Part shown: positions 7,334 to 13,002 of the stretch, in pieces
Layout of the letters: each line of letters opens with the position of its first letter
Position numbering within the stretch: position 1 is the first letter of the stretch
Assembly (NCBI GenBank): GCA_023424215.1
Contig: JAFAEC010000214.1
Location: 1 to 13,724, forward strand
Reading direction: 5' to 3'
DNA length: 13,724 bases
Source: Pseudomonadota bacterium
GTDB taxonomy: Bacteria > Pseudomonadota > Alphaproteobacteria > Caulobacterales > Caulobacteraceae
Position numbers and translations under genes: made by a program
Notes under the pieces: model-generated
What the model saw: the letters and a program-made list of their open reading frames with translations, nothing else
Told to the model about the DNA's origin: nothing
The model's database searches: none

Positions 7334-7444
7334 TTAGCCCGCCAGCTTCTCGTCGATGAACTTCACGGCGTCGCCGACCGTCTGGATGTGCCCGGCGGCG
7401 TCGTCGGGGATCTCGATGTCGAACGCTTCCTCGAAGGCCAGGAC
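7334..7444 (-). pseudogene. acpP 3' fragment, copy A (residues 44-79)
   Basis: The frame encodes V44 to G79 of acyl carrier protein followed by the original TAA stop (7336-7334). Changes from the intact copy are M45L, E50A and E61G. There is no start codon, no helix I and no Ser37 phosphopantetheine site, so it cannot act as a carrier. The fragment begins two bases downstream of the hydrolase TGA stop and in a different frame, so it is a silent 3' tail on the hydrolase transcript. It is one of two truncated copies that mark the borders of the cargo. Confidence 0.92.
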
Positions 7445-7446
7445 CC

Positions 7447-8289
7447 TCACCCGCCGAAGCAGCTGCGCTCGATGAAGCTCCGCGCCGCGGCCGAGGCCTC
7501 GGAGGGGTTGTGGCCGCCGTCGAACTCGAGGGCGGCGAAGGGGACGTCGGCGGCGCGCAGGGCGTTCACGAGCGGCACGTAGTGGTCGGCGAAGGGCGCG
7601 GCGGGGTCGCGGCGGCCGCCGGCGACGAAGACCGGGCGATCGGCCAGGTCGGCGGCGCGCAGGGTCAGGCGGTTGGCGTCCGCCGCGTCGACGGCCCCGG
7701 CCATGAAGCCGTCGACGCCCGCCGGTCCGAAGCGGGCGGCCGAGGGGTCGGCGGCGAAGCTGTTGAGATCGGTCTTCCACGCCGAGCGGTATTCGGCGTT
7801 GGTGGACCAGCGGGCGGCGATCACCCCCATGTCGGCGGGCACGAGGGCGGCGACGCAGCGCACGTCGGCGTCGGCCGCCGCGGTCTGCAGCGCGACCCAG
7901 CCGCCGTAGCTGACGCCGAGCAGGCCGATCCGCTCCGGGTCGGCGCCGGGCAGCCCCCGGGCCTTCAGCCAGGCCGTCACCGCCGCGCCGTCCTCGCGCG
8001 AGGCGGCGACGCTGATGGTTCCGCCCGAGGCACCGGTGCCCCGGTACTGGGGCAGCACGACGGAATAGCCGGCGGCCTGGAGCTCGGTGGCGACGCGCGG
8101 GATGTTCGGCCCCGCCGGGAAGCCGTTGAACAGCACGATCACCGGGCGCGCGCCCTCGCCGGCCCCGTCCAGAACCCGCGCCGCCAGGGCTTCGCCGCCC
8201 GAGGGAATGGACACGTCGCGCGGCGGGGTCTGGGCGACGGCGACGGCGGGAAGGGCCAGAAGGGCGACGGCGCAGGCGAGCGACTTCAT
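7447..8289 (-). CDS. Exported alpha/beta hydrolase (dienelactone hydrolase/acyl-peptidase-like)
   Basis: A 280-residue serine hydrolase. The N-terminus MKSLACAVALLALP...AVAQ is a signal peptide with likely cleavage after AVAQ or just before it (around residue 20), so the mature enzyme is probably periplasmic. The nucleophile is S127 in GVSYGGW, and the acid is plausibly D228 in GGRRDPAAPF. The histidine is H260 in DGGHNPSE. FNGFPAG at 54-60 fits the oxyanion region and YRGTGASGG follows strand 4. The substrate cannot be inferred. ATG 8289-8287 was chosen because the signal peptide starts there; the frame extends 25 codons further without a signal-like sequence. It lies between acpP fragments B (upstream) and A (downstream) and is cargo in that locus. 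Confidence 0.88.
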   Translation of the reverse strand: MKSLACAVALLALPAVAVAQTPPRDVSIPSGGEALAARVLDGAGEGARPVIVLFNGFPAGPNIPRVATELQAAGYSVVLPQYRGTGASGGTISVAASREDGAAVTAWLKARGLPGADPERIGLLGVSYGGWVALQTAAADADVRCVAALVPADMGVIAARWSTNAEYRSAWKTDLNSFAADPSAARFGPAGVDGFMAGAVDAADANRLTLRAADLADRPVFVAGGRRDPAAPFADHYVPLVNALRAADVPFAALEFDGGHNPSEASAAARSFIERSCFGG

Positions 8290-8310
8290 GAGGGGCTTTC
8301 TGAAACGTCC

Positions 8311-8332
8311 GGTCGGACCATCGGACCGGTCC
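8311..8332. promoter_or_regulatory. Paired palindromes in the hydrolase leader
   Basis: GGTC-G-GACC (8311-8319) is followed by the perfect 10-bp palindrome GGACCGGTCC (8323-8332), so GGTCC/GGACC half-sites repeat. They lie 20-45 bases upstream of the hydrolase start on the minus strand. An operator or a leader hairpin is possible; no dedicated regulator is seen nearby. Confidence 0.3.
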
Positions 8333-8426
8333 CGCCTACGTTGCACATCGAACGCGCGGATCACGCTTAAGCTTTGGTCATGACAGCGAATTCATCGGCG
8401 CGGCCAACGCAGGCGGCGGATCGCAC

Positions 8427-8617
8427 ACGCAAAAAAGCCGCCGCAGCACTCTCGCGCCACGGCGGCTCTTTCGTAGCCGTCCGACAGGCCGGCCGGGGCT
8501 TGGCCCGCCAGCTTCTCGTCGATGAACTTCACGGCGTCGCCGACCGTCTGGATGTGCTCGGCGGCGTCGTCGGGGATCTCGATGTCGAACTCTTCCTCGA
8601 AGGCCATGACCAGTTCG
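8427..8617 (-). repeat. acpP 3'-end/terminator repeat, copy B
   Basis: A direct repeat of 12521-12711. I count 6 mismatches and no gaps over the first 185 bases (about 97% identical), including the terminator, the post-stop spacer and the acpP codons. Beyond 8617 similarity to acpP continues in degraded form to about 8692. The low-coordinate flank shows only weak similarity to the flank of the intact copy. Confidence 0.95.
8431..8467 (-). terminator. Copy B of the acpP terminator
   Basis: Read on the minus strand, the arms at 8460-8467 and 8436-8443 form an AGCCGCCG/CGGCGGCT stem, followed by T6 (complement of aaaaaa at 8431-8436). It is intact. It lies upstream of the hydrolase gene and should insulate it from minus-strand transcription entering from fragment B. 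Confidence 0.75.
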
Positions 8618-8692
8618 GCGGCGTCGGGCGGGTTGGCGCCGGGGGGCGTCGGTGACGCCGGGCTGAGCGACGACCTTGTCCGGGTCGGCGTC
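8500..8692 (-). pseudogene. Degenerate acpP fragment, copy B (residues about 17-79)
   Basis: DADPDKV at the high-coordinate end matches acpP residues 17-23. After a one-base insertion somewhere in 8632-8671 the frame shifts, and G34 to G79 is recovered almost intact. Ser37, the phosphopantetheine attachment residue, is Pro here (codon 8631-8629). D36 is Asn and L38 is Pro. The TAA stop has become CAA (8502-8500), so the frame reads on through the terminator. There is no start codon of its own. It is clearly non-functional as a carrier protein, yet residues 42-79 are unchanged, which suggests a fairly recent origin or gene conversion. Confidence 0.9.
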
Positions 8693-8757
8693 CCGCCGCC
8701 CGGGGTCCGCCGGGCGAGGCGTTTGAACTTGACCGTAAGTCGGGGCGTTCGGGTCGC

Positions 8758-9570
8758 ATGCCCAGTCCGTCCGCAACCGATCCGACGCCTTGGTGGACCC
8801 TTGCCCGGGGCGACGGTCCGGTCCTGGCCACCGCCATCCACGACGGCCATGCGGTGCGATCCGCCCTGGCCGGCCGCTTCGCCCTCGACGACGCCGGGCG
8901 GCTGCGGGAGGAGGATCCCTTCACCGGCCAGGCCGTGCGGGACGCGCCGAACCATTTCGTCGCCCACCGCTCGCGCTTCGAGGTCGATCTCAACCGGCCG
9001 CTCGACACCGCCGTCTACCGGACCCCCGAGCAGTGCTGGGGCCTCGAGGTGTGGCGCACGCCCCTGACCGAGGACGAGGTCGAGACGTCGCGGGACTATC
9101 ATCGCCGCGTCTATGCGGAGCTGGGCCGGGTGACCGACGAACTGGCCGGCGACCATGCGGCCTTCGTGGTGCTGGACGTCCACAGCTACAATCACCGCCG
9201 CGACGGACCGGACGCTCCGCCGACGCCCGTTCGACAGGCGCCCGACATCAATATCGGCACCTTCTCCATGCCCCGCGAGCGGTGGGCTCACGTCGTCGAT
9301 CCCTACCTCGCCTGGCTGGCCGACCACGACTTCAACGGCCGACGCCTGTCGGTGGCCGAGAACCTGGCGTTCCAGGGCAAGGGCGAATGGACCCGCTTCG
9401 TCCACGACCGCCATCCGCGCCAGGGTTGCGCCATCGCCTTCGAGTTCAAGAAGTTCTTCATGGACGAATGGACCGGCGCGCCCGACCCGGACGAACTGGA
9501 CGCCATGCGCCGGCTGGTGCGCGACTCGGTCGCCGTCCTGACCGATCTGGTCCAGTCCCGCGGGCCATGA
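8758..9570 (+). CDS. N-formylglutamate amidohydrolase family protein
   Basis: 270 residues. The FGase-family landmarks are in order: AIHDGH at 26-31 (a candidate zinc site), SRFEVDLNRP at 72-81, VLDVHSYNH at 138-146, DINIGTF near 163-169, and FEFKKFF at 228-234 with a candidate catalytic/zinc E229. The family is a zinc M14-like amidohydrolase fold. The classical member releases formate from N-formylglutamate in histidine breakdown, but no hut genes are nearby, so the substrate here is open. The ribosome site before ATG 8758 is weak. Its stop overlaps the next gene as ATGA, making it the first gene of a three-gene + strand operon. It begins just beyond the degraded acpP fragment B. Confidence 0.85.
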   Translation: MPSPSATDPTPWWTLARGDGPVLATAIHDGHAVRSALAGRFALDDAGRLREEDPFTGQAVRDAPNHFVAHRSRFEVDLNRPLDTAVYRTPEQCWGLEVWRTPLTEDEVETSRDYHRRVYAELGRVTDELAGDHAAFVVLDVHSYNHRRDGPDAPPTPVRQAPDINIGTFSMPRERWAHVVDPYLAWLADHDFNGRRLSVAENLAFQGKGEWTRFVHDRHPRQGCAIAFEFKKFFMDEWTGAPDPDELDAMRRLVRDSVAVLTDLVQSRGP

Positions 9571-11441
9571 GCGAGCGGGAGGCGACCAGCGAAGCCGGCT
9601 TCATCGCCGACCTGGCCGACCGCATCGCGGCCGGGAAGTCCGTGCGGCGCAAGCTGCCGCCGGGGGGGCGCATCCATGTCGACCGCCCGCTGCCCTTCGT
9701 CGTCATCCATCGCTCACGCCGCACCCGCTCGGCCAGCGCCGCCCTCGGCGTGGCCACCGCCAGCCCGGTCTACGCCGTCTGGCCCAGGGCGACCGAGGGC
9801 GACGCCTTCGCCTATGACCTGATCGAGACCCTCGGCCGCACCCTCGACGAGCGCCTCGGCGCCTTCCTGGTCGCCGAACTGTACGACCTGCCCGTGCCCG
9901 AGACCGACAAGGCCGATTCCGCAGACCCGACGCCCTATCGCTTCCAGGTCGGGGCCTCGGACCATCCGGCGGCGCGCCGCGCCGCGGACGCCCTGGAGCG
10001 CGCCCTCGAAAACCTCGAACTGGAGCGGCAGCGACCGCGCATCGACCCGATGCCCGAGATCGAGGATCTGGTCGCCCTGCCCGCCGGCACGCCCCGACTC
10101 TCGCTCGGCATCCCCCGCACCTATCGCACCGCTGACGGCGAGGGCGTCTTTCCAGGCGTGCTGCACGATCTGCAGACCGGCGTCCTCGACGCCCTGCTCC
10201 AGGCCCTGTGCGGCGTGGTCGCCGCCTCCGATCTGCCGACGCCGAAGCACTACCGCGCCCTCGGCCGTCGGGGCTTCATTCGCGCCGCCCGCCATGTCGA
10301 TCGTCAGCTGGCCGCCGTCGCCAGCCGGTTCGATTTCCTGCTCAGCGTCTCGCCGATCAACACCGCCGCGGCCTGGGACTCCTTCCGGCGGGGCGGTCAG
10401 GACCGGGAGCCCGTCTTCCACTACCGCCCCCTGACCGTCGACGCCTCGCAAGAGAAGCGCGCGCTCTACGCCATCGATGTGGACGGGGTGGAGGATCCGG
10501 TCCTCGAGACCCTGTTCCGGGAGAAGCAGCAGGAGATCGACCTGCAGCTGACCATGCTGCAGTCGCGCCAGTCGGCGCGTTTCCGCGACGCATCGGTCAT
10601 GCTTTACGGGCGCGTCGACGACCGGCTGGCCGGGCAGGCGGTGGCCGTGCTCGACGCCCTCAAGGCCCGGGAGCCGCATCCGGTCGACGAGGAGGACGAT
10701 CCCGACCCGGTCGACTGCCACGCGGTCCGCGACGCCGCCACGGCCCTGGTCGCCCGCTATCGCAAGCGACTGGACGACTTCAAGGCGGACATCAGCCTGC
10801 GGGACGACGTCACCGGGCTAATGGTGTCGGGCCACCGGCTGATGATCTCGCGAAACACCCGGATGCGCGCCGGGCGGCTTGACCCTCTGCTTCAGCACGA
10901 GGTCAGCGTTCACCTGCTCACCTATTTCACCGGCAAGCAGCAGGGCCTGCAGATCTTTCGGTCCGGCCTGGCGGGCTATGAAGGCATCCAGGAGGGTCTG
11001 GGCGTGTTCGCCGAATTCGCCGTCGGCGGCCTGACCCGCGAGCGGATGCGCCTGCTGGCCGCGCGGGTCGTGGCCGTCCGCGCCATGATCGACGGCGCCG
11101 GCTTCCTCGAGGTCTGGCGGCTGCTCACCCGCGAGCATGGGGTCTCGTCGCGGATGGCCTTCCACGTCTGCGCGCGGGTGTTTCGCTCCGGAGGGCTGGC
11201 GAAGGACTACATCTACCTCCAGGGCCTGCTGGATGTGCTGGACTGGGTGGCCGCCGGCCGCTCGCTGACGCCGTTCTGGTCCGGAAAGATCGCCATGGCC
11301 CATGTGCCGGTGATCGACGAGTTGCACGAGCGCGGCTTCCTGCAGCCTGCCGCCGTCACCCCCGAATTCCTCGACCGCGATCAGGCTCGCGCCAATCTCG
11401 ACCGCGCCGCCGCGGGCCTGACGCTCGCCGACCTGATCTGA
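9567..11441 (+). CDS. QEGLA-motif protein (DUF1704/MATCAP-like HExxxH metallopeptidase)
   Basis: 624 residues from the ATG that overlaps the previous stop by 4 bp; the open frame extends upstream, but only as a shadow of that gene. Near the C-terminal third, HEVSVH (444-449) forms an HExxxH zinc site and IQEGLGVFAE (474-483) supplies the name-giving QEGL motif with acids E476/E483 as candidate third ligand or catalytic partner. This arrangement matches the family annotated in bacteria as flavohemoglobin expression-modulating QEGLA protein, which is related to eukaryotic MATCAP, a tubulin tyrosine carboxypeptidase. The N-terminal about 400 residues are helical with no signal peptide, so it is probably cytoplasmic. 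The acidic linker VDEEDDPDPVD at 373-383 is notable. The bacterial substrate is unknown. It is co-transcribed with the flanking amidohydrolase and ATP-grasp genes. Confidence 0.88.
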   Translation: MSEREATSEAGFIADLADRIAAGKSVRRKLPPGGRIHVDRPLPFVVIHRSRRTRSASAALGVATASPVYAVWPRATEGDAFAYDLIETLGRTLDERLGAFLVAELYDLPVPETDKADSADPTPYRFQVGASDHPAARRAADALERALENLELERQRPRIDPMPEIEDLVALPAGTPRLSLGIPRTYRTADGEGVFPGVLHDLQTGVLDALLQALCGVVAASDLPTPKHYRALGRRGFIRAARHVDRQLAAVASRFDFLLSVSPINTAAAWDSFRRGGQDREPVFHYRPLTVDASQEKRALYAIDVDGVEDPVLETLFREKQQEIDLQLTMLQSRQSARFRDASVMLYGRVDDRLAGQAVAVLDALKAREPHPVDEEDDPDPVDCHAVRDAATALVARYRKRLDDFKADISLRDDVTGLMVSGHRLMISRNTRMRAGRLDPLLQHEVSVHLLTYFTGKQQGLQIFRSGLAGYEGIQEGLGVFAEFAVGGLTRERMRLLAARVVAVRAMIDGAGFLEVWRLLTREHGVSSRMAFHVCARVFRSGGLAKDYIYLQGLLDVLDWVAAGRSLTPFWSGKIAMAHVPVIDELHERGFLQPAAVTPEFLDRDQARANLDRAAAGLTLADLI

Positions 11442-11462
11442 ACCCAACAAAAGGACCCCCGC

Positions 11463-12506
11463 ATGCAGATCGCCTTCTTCGTCAACGGCCTCGACAGCGA
11501 GTACCCTCACTACACGACGACCATCCTGGCCAATGAGTGCGTCCGGCGGGGTCATTCGGTGGTCTATGTCACGCCCGGCGATTTCGTGATCCAGGGCGAC
11601 AACAGCATGTGGGTTCACGCGACCTGCGTGCCGAAGAGAAAGTATCGGACGTTCAAGGAGTTCTTCGCGGCGCTTCAGGATGACAGCGAGCGCCGGCTGA
11701 TGCCGATCGAGGAGATCGACGTCCTGATGCTCAGGAACGATCCCTCCAACGACGCCGGCGAACGGCCGTGGGCCGAGGGCGCGGGCATCCTGTTCGGGCG
11801 CGAGGCGGCCCGCCGCGGCGTGCTGGTCCTGAACGACCCCGACGGGCTCTCGCGCGCCGTCAACAAGCTCTATTTCCAGGGCTTCCCGGAGGAGGTGCGC
11901 GCCGAGACCCTGATCTCCAAGACGGCCGCCGACATCAAGGCCTTTTCCGAGGCGCACGGCGGCAAGGTCATCCTGAAACCGCTCCAGGGTTCGGGCGGCC
12001 AGGGCGTCTTCGCCGTCGGCGGAAAGGCGGCGTCGAACCTGAACCAGATGATCGAGGCCATCGGCCGCGACGGCTACATCATCGCCCAGACCTACCTGCC
12101 CGCGGCGTCGAAGGGCGATATCCGCCTGTTCCTGATGAACGGCGTCCCGTTGAAGATCGGGGCCAAATACTGCGCCCTGCGCCGCGTCGCCGCCGAGGGC
12201 GACATCCGCTCCAATGTCCACGCGGGCGGCAAGATGGAGGCCGCCGAGATCGGCGAGACCGAACTACGCCTTGCCGAGGTGATCCGGCCCAAGCTGATCC
12301 GCGACGGCATGTTCCTGGTCGGGATCGACATCGTGGGCGACAAGATCCTGGAGGTGAATGTGTTCAGCCCCGGGAACCTCCACACCTGCTCAAAGCTGGC
12401 CGGGGTGCGCTTCTCCAGCGCCATCCTCGAGTCCATCGAGCGCAAGGTCGAGATCCGCCGGGATCCCTCCTGCAACCTCGACAATGTCGCGCTGTCGGTG
12501 CTGTAG
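11463..12506 (+). CDS. Glutathione-synthetase-like/RimK-type ATP-grasp ligase
   Basis: 347 residues. The N-terminal pre-ATP-grasp domain has MLRNDPSND at 89-97, resembling the GshB LRxDPPxD segment. The ATP-grasp core shows NKLYF (134-138), LKPLQGSGGQGVF (171-183), AQTYLPA (209-215), and LRR...GDIRSNVHAGG (239-256). The metal-binding end LVGIDIVGDKILEVNVFSPG (285-304) carries D289, E297 and N299. Such enzymes join an amino acid to a peptide or small-molecule carboxylate through an acyl phosphate. True GshB is possible, but the operon partners (two hydrolases, no gshA) suggest a specialised paralogue. ATG 11463 has AAAGGA about 8 bases upstream, 21 bp after the previous gene. It is convergent with acpP. 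Confidence 0.87.
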   Translation: MQIAFFVNGLDSEYPHYTTTILANECVRRGHSVVYVTPGDFVIQGDNSMWVHATCVPKRKYRTFKEFFAALQDDSERRLMPIEEIDVLMLRNDPSNDAGERPWAEGAGILFGREAARRGVLVLNDPDGLSRAVNKLYFQGFPEEVRAETLISKTAADIKAFSEAHGGKVILKPLQGSGGQGVFAVGGKAASNLNQMIEAIGRDGYIIAQTYLPAASKGDIRLFLMNGVPLKIGAKYCALRRVAAEGDIRSNVHAGGKMEAAEIGETELRLAEVIRPKLIRDGMFLVGIDIVGDKILEVNVFSPGNLHTCSKLAGVRFSSAILESIERKVEIRRDPSCNLDNVALSVL

Positions 12507-12520
12507 CGGGCGGCGCGCAA

Positions 12521-12711
12521 ACGCAAAAAAGCCGCCGCAGCGCTCTCGCGCCGCGGCGGCTCTTTCATAGCCGTCCGATAGACCGGCCGGGGCTTAGCCC
12601 GCCAGCTTCTCGTCGATGAACTTCACGGCGTCGCCGACCGTCTGGATGTGCTCGGCGGCGTCGTCGGGGATCTCGATGTCGAACTCTTCCTCGAAGGCCA
12701 TGACCAGTTCG
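12521..12711 (-). repeat. acpP 3'-end/terminator repeat, intact-gene copy C
   Basis: This is the parental copy of the direct repeat also found at 7261-7445 and 8427-8617. All three are in the same orientation and share identical phasing of the terminator, the post-stop spacer and the acpP codons. The repeated part includes over 70 bases beyond the acpP stop, so shared coding constraint alone cannot explain it. Confidence 0.95.
12525..12561 (-). terminator. acpP terminator, shared by convergent genes
   Basis: On the minus strand the arms at 12553-12561 and 12530-12538 form a perfect 9-bp stem (AGCCGCCGC/GCGGCGGCT) with a GC-rich loop, then T6. It ends acpP. On the + strand the same stem is followed by CTTTC, so it may also weakly terminate the ATP-grasp operon that stops at 12506. 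Confidence 0.88.
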
Positions 12712-12833
12712 ACGTTGTCGAGCGAGTCGGCGCCCAGGTCGTCGATGAAGCTGGCCTTTTCGGTGACCTTGTCCGGATCGGCGTCCAGGTGGTCGATAAC
12801 GATCTTGCGGACGCGTTCCAGGGTGTCGGACAT
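12594..12833 (-). CDS. acpP: Acyl carrier protein
   Basis: 79 residues, the standard length, very acidic. The GADSLDNVELVM motif carries Ser37, the 4'-phosphopantetheine attachment site, and helix III/IV and the C-terminus (FDIEIPDDAAE, then VGDAVKFIDEKL) are typical. It shuttles acyl chains between the fatty-acid synthase enzymes, including FabF encoded at the other end of this window. ATG 12833-12831 gives the canonical MSDTLERV start, with AGAAGG/AGAGA upstream; the frame extends further, but that part is Arg-rich leader. It is the only intact copy in the window. Two truncated copies lie downstream, and about 7 kb of cargo and small ORFs separates it from fabF. Confidence 0.98.
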   Translation of the reverse strand: MSDTLERVRKIVIDHLDADPDKVTEKASFIDDLGADSLDNVELVMAFEEEFDIEIPDDAAEHIQTVGDAVKFIDEKLAG

Positions 12834-12853
12834 GTTGTCTCTGCCTTCTGATA

Positions 12854-12892
12854 CCGCCAAGGCGGCTGTTGTCTCAAACCTTGCCGTACGGC
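12854..12892 (-). promoter_or_regulatory. acpP leader palindromes
   Basis: The leader contains the perfect palindrome GCCGTACGGC (12883-12892) and a small CCGCC-AA-GGCGG hairpin (12854-12865) just upstream of the ribosome site. They could be a regulator site or a translation-modulating stem. No known fatty-acid regulator consensus is recognised. Confidence 0.28.
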
Positions 12893-12971
12893 GACGGCGA
12901 CGGCGGCGCAAGACCTCAACGAAGACTCACGCCGACCGGTTGCAGGCCGTTTAGCACAGCCATTGGCGGGG

Positions 12972-12996
12972 AAAATAGCCCGCAACACGCTGTGAA
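12972..12996 (-). promoter_or_regulatory. Candidate housekeeping promoter for acpP
   Basis: Read on the minus strand, TTCACAG (12996-12990), a 10-base spacer and GCTATTTT (12979-12972) resemble the Caulobacter sigma-73 pattern TTGACGS-N10-14-GCTANAWC, with mismatches in both boxes. This would give a leader of roughly 130 bases that contains the palindromes above. Confidence 0.35.
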
Positions 12997-13002
12997 CGGT
13001 GT

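Larger units (their letters stand above)
7261..7445 (-). repeat. acpP 3'-end/terminator repeat, copy A (185 bp)
   Basis: This is a direct repeat of 12521-12705, with 10 mismatches and no gaps by my alignment (about 95% identical). It covers the terminator, the spacer after the stop and the last 36 acpP codons. On its high-coordinate side homology ends abruptly two bases after the stop of the alpha/beta hydrolase gene. Left of 7261 I see no clear similarity to the flank of the intact copy. Confidence 0.95.

Noticed and set aside
7334..7780. Apparent fusion protein ending in ACP residues at copy A
   Set aside because: The upstream part is an alternative frame of the hydrolase gene; the hydrolase stops at 7447 in a different frame.
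5850..8760. Integrase, transposase or tRNA that could explain the insertions
   Set aside because: I looked on both strands and found no recombinase motif, insertion-sequence ends or tRNA-like fold in the window.
8392..9414. 340-residue minus-strand frame that ends in the ACP-like segment of copy B
   Set aside because: It would be a fusion of antisense amidohydrolase sequence with a frameshifted acpP remnant; read as a chance open frame created by loss of the acpP stop.
8790..9566. Upstream extension of the QEGLA frame (883 residues)
   Set aside because: It is out of phase with the N-formylglutamate amidohydrolase gene and Arg/Pro-rich; the ATGA start at 9567 is better.
12834..12911. N-terminal extension of acpP
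   Set aside because: The Arg-repeat leader comes from a GGCGAC-rich tract; MSDTLERV is the canonical ACP start.
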